A stretch of 64,000 bases of DNA from JBFWVJ01 sp050246795 (GTDB lineage: Bacteria > Patescibacteriota > Gracilibacteria > JAUYGZ01), in assembly GCA_050246795.1 (NCBI GenBank), contig JBFWVJ010000001.1, forward strand, positions 124,001 through 188,000, read 5' to 3'. The notes under the pieces are model-generated. The model searched no databases and was not told the origin of the DNA. It was given only the letters and a program-made list of their open reading frames with translations. Of this stretch, positions 63,793 to 64,000 are shown piece after piece. The translations under genes were made by a program, and so were the position numbers. Every line of letters begins with the position of its first letter. The stretch's first letter is position 1.

Positions 63793-64000
63793 TTAAAGGC
63801 TTGAGAAGAGATCCTCTGTTGAGAATCTGGCTTTTGCGCGATGGGGTCCCTCTTTTCGATAGCCGATGGCGAGTGCCACCACGGATTTCATATGAGAGGG
63901 GAGTTTGAGAATGCTATCGTAGGCTGTCGGGTCGAATCCTTCCATGGGACACGAATCGATCCCTAGTTCAGCACAGGCCGCCATAGCAAATCCCAGCGCG
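63793..64000 (-). CDS. Nitroreductase family protein (3' end only; 5' end outside window)
   Basis: Only the last 69 or so residues are in the window. The frame stays open to base 64000 (ALGFAMAACAELGIDSCPME, then GFDPTAYDSILKLPSH and VVALAIGYRKEG). The LGIDSCPMEGF motif and the VVALAIGYR strand are typical of FMN-dependent NAD(P)H nitroreductases of the NfsB type. The start must lie beyond the window edge, since ATG 63982 would omit the whole FMN-binding part. Confidence 0.85.
   Translation of the reverse strand, partial: ALGFAMAACAELGIDSCPMEGFDPTAYDSILKLPSHMKSVVALAIGYRKEGPHRAKARFSTEDLFSSL

Overview
The window reads as a chromosomal segment of a small-genome bacterium of the Candidate Phyla Radiation (Patescibacteria), most like Peregrinibacteria. 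This placement is inferred. The support is: no rpmD (uL30) between rpsE and rplO, a hallmark of the CPR; short housekeeping proteins; an Elp3 homologue; and large secreted beta-rich proteins. TGA is an ordinary stop here (for example after the DUF167 and sigma factor genes), so the UGA=Gly code of Gracilibacteria is not in use. Nearly every start codon is preceded by a pyrimidine-rich leader and not by a Shine-Dalgarno sequence.

Region 1 (1-24774) is a cell-surface locus. Five secreted proteins (one cut by the window edge) end in the same roughly 200-residue C-terminal domain, which resembles a WxL-type anchoring domain. They carry different N-terminal parts: FG-GAP plus NHL propellers, none at all, beta-helix-like repeats, a DUF7948/SBBP-like propeller, and a seven-repeat propeller. 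Three membrane-anchored DUF916-like proteins (the partner class of WxL proteins in Firmicutes) lie among them. Next comes a dockerin-bearing secreted protein and a membrane-anchored cohesin-like protein. A DUF7948 pseudogene, a small lipoprotein and recurring near-identical terminators complete the locus.

Region 2 (24776-33932) holds a coiled-coil protein, adk, map, a zincin-like membrane protein on the opposite strand, and infA-rpmJ-rpsM-rpsK-rpsD-rpoA-rplQ-rplM-rpsI. Region 3 (34066-43184) holds cca, trmD, a DUF167 gene, a Sm_multidrug_ex membrane protein, dnaN, mfd and tRNA-Ala(TGC). Region 4 (43240-54265, minus strand) is the S10/spc-type block from rplC to secY. The usual rplC...secY-adk-map-infA...rplQ order has therefore been broken at secY|adk and the halves are inverted relative to each other. 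Region 5 (54553-64000) holds a DUF378 protein, RidA, a TPR protein, Elp3, an ECF sigma factor with a translationally coupled membrane anti-sigma candidate, three small secreted proteins next to it (two paralogous Pro-rich, one Gly/Tyr-rich), and the end of a nitroreductase.

A second theme runs through the whole window: families of degenerate short tandem repeats (9-bp and 7-bp periods) make up many intergenic spacers. They also sit in frame inside conserved genes (elp3 twice, mfd twice, trmD, cca and a hypothetical gene).
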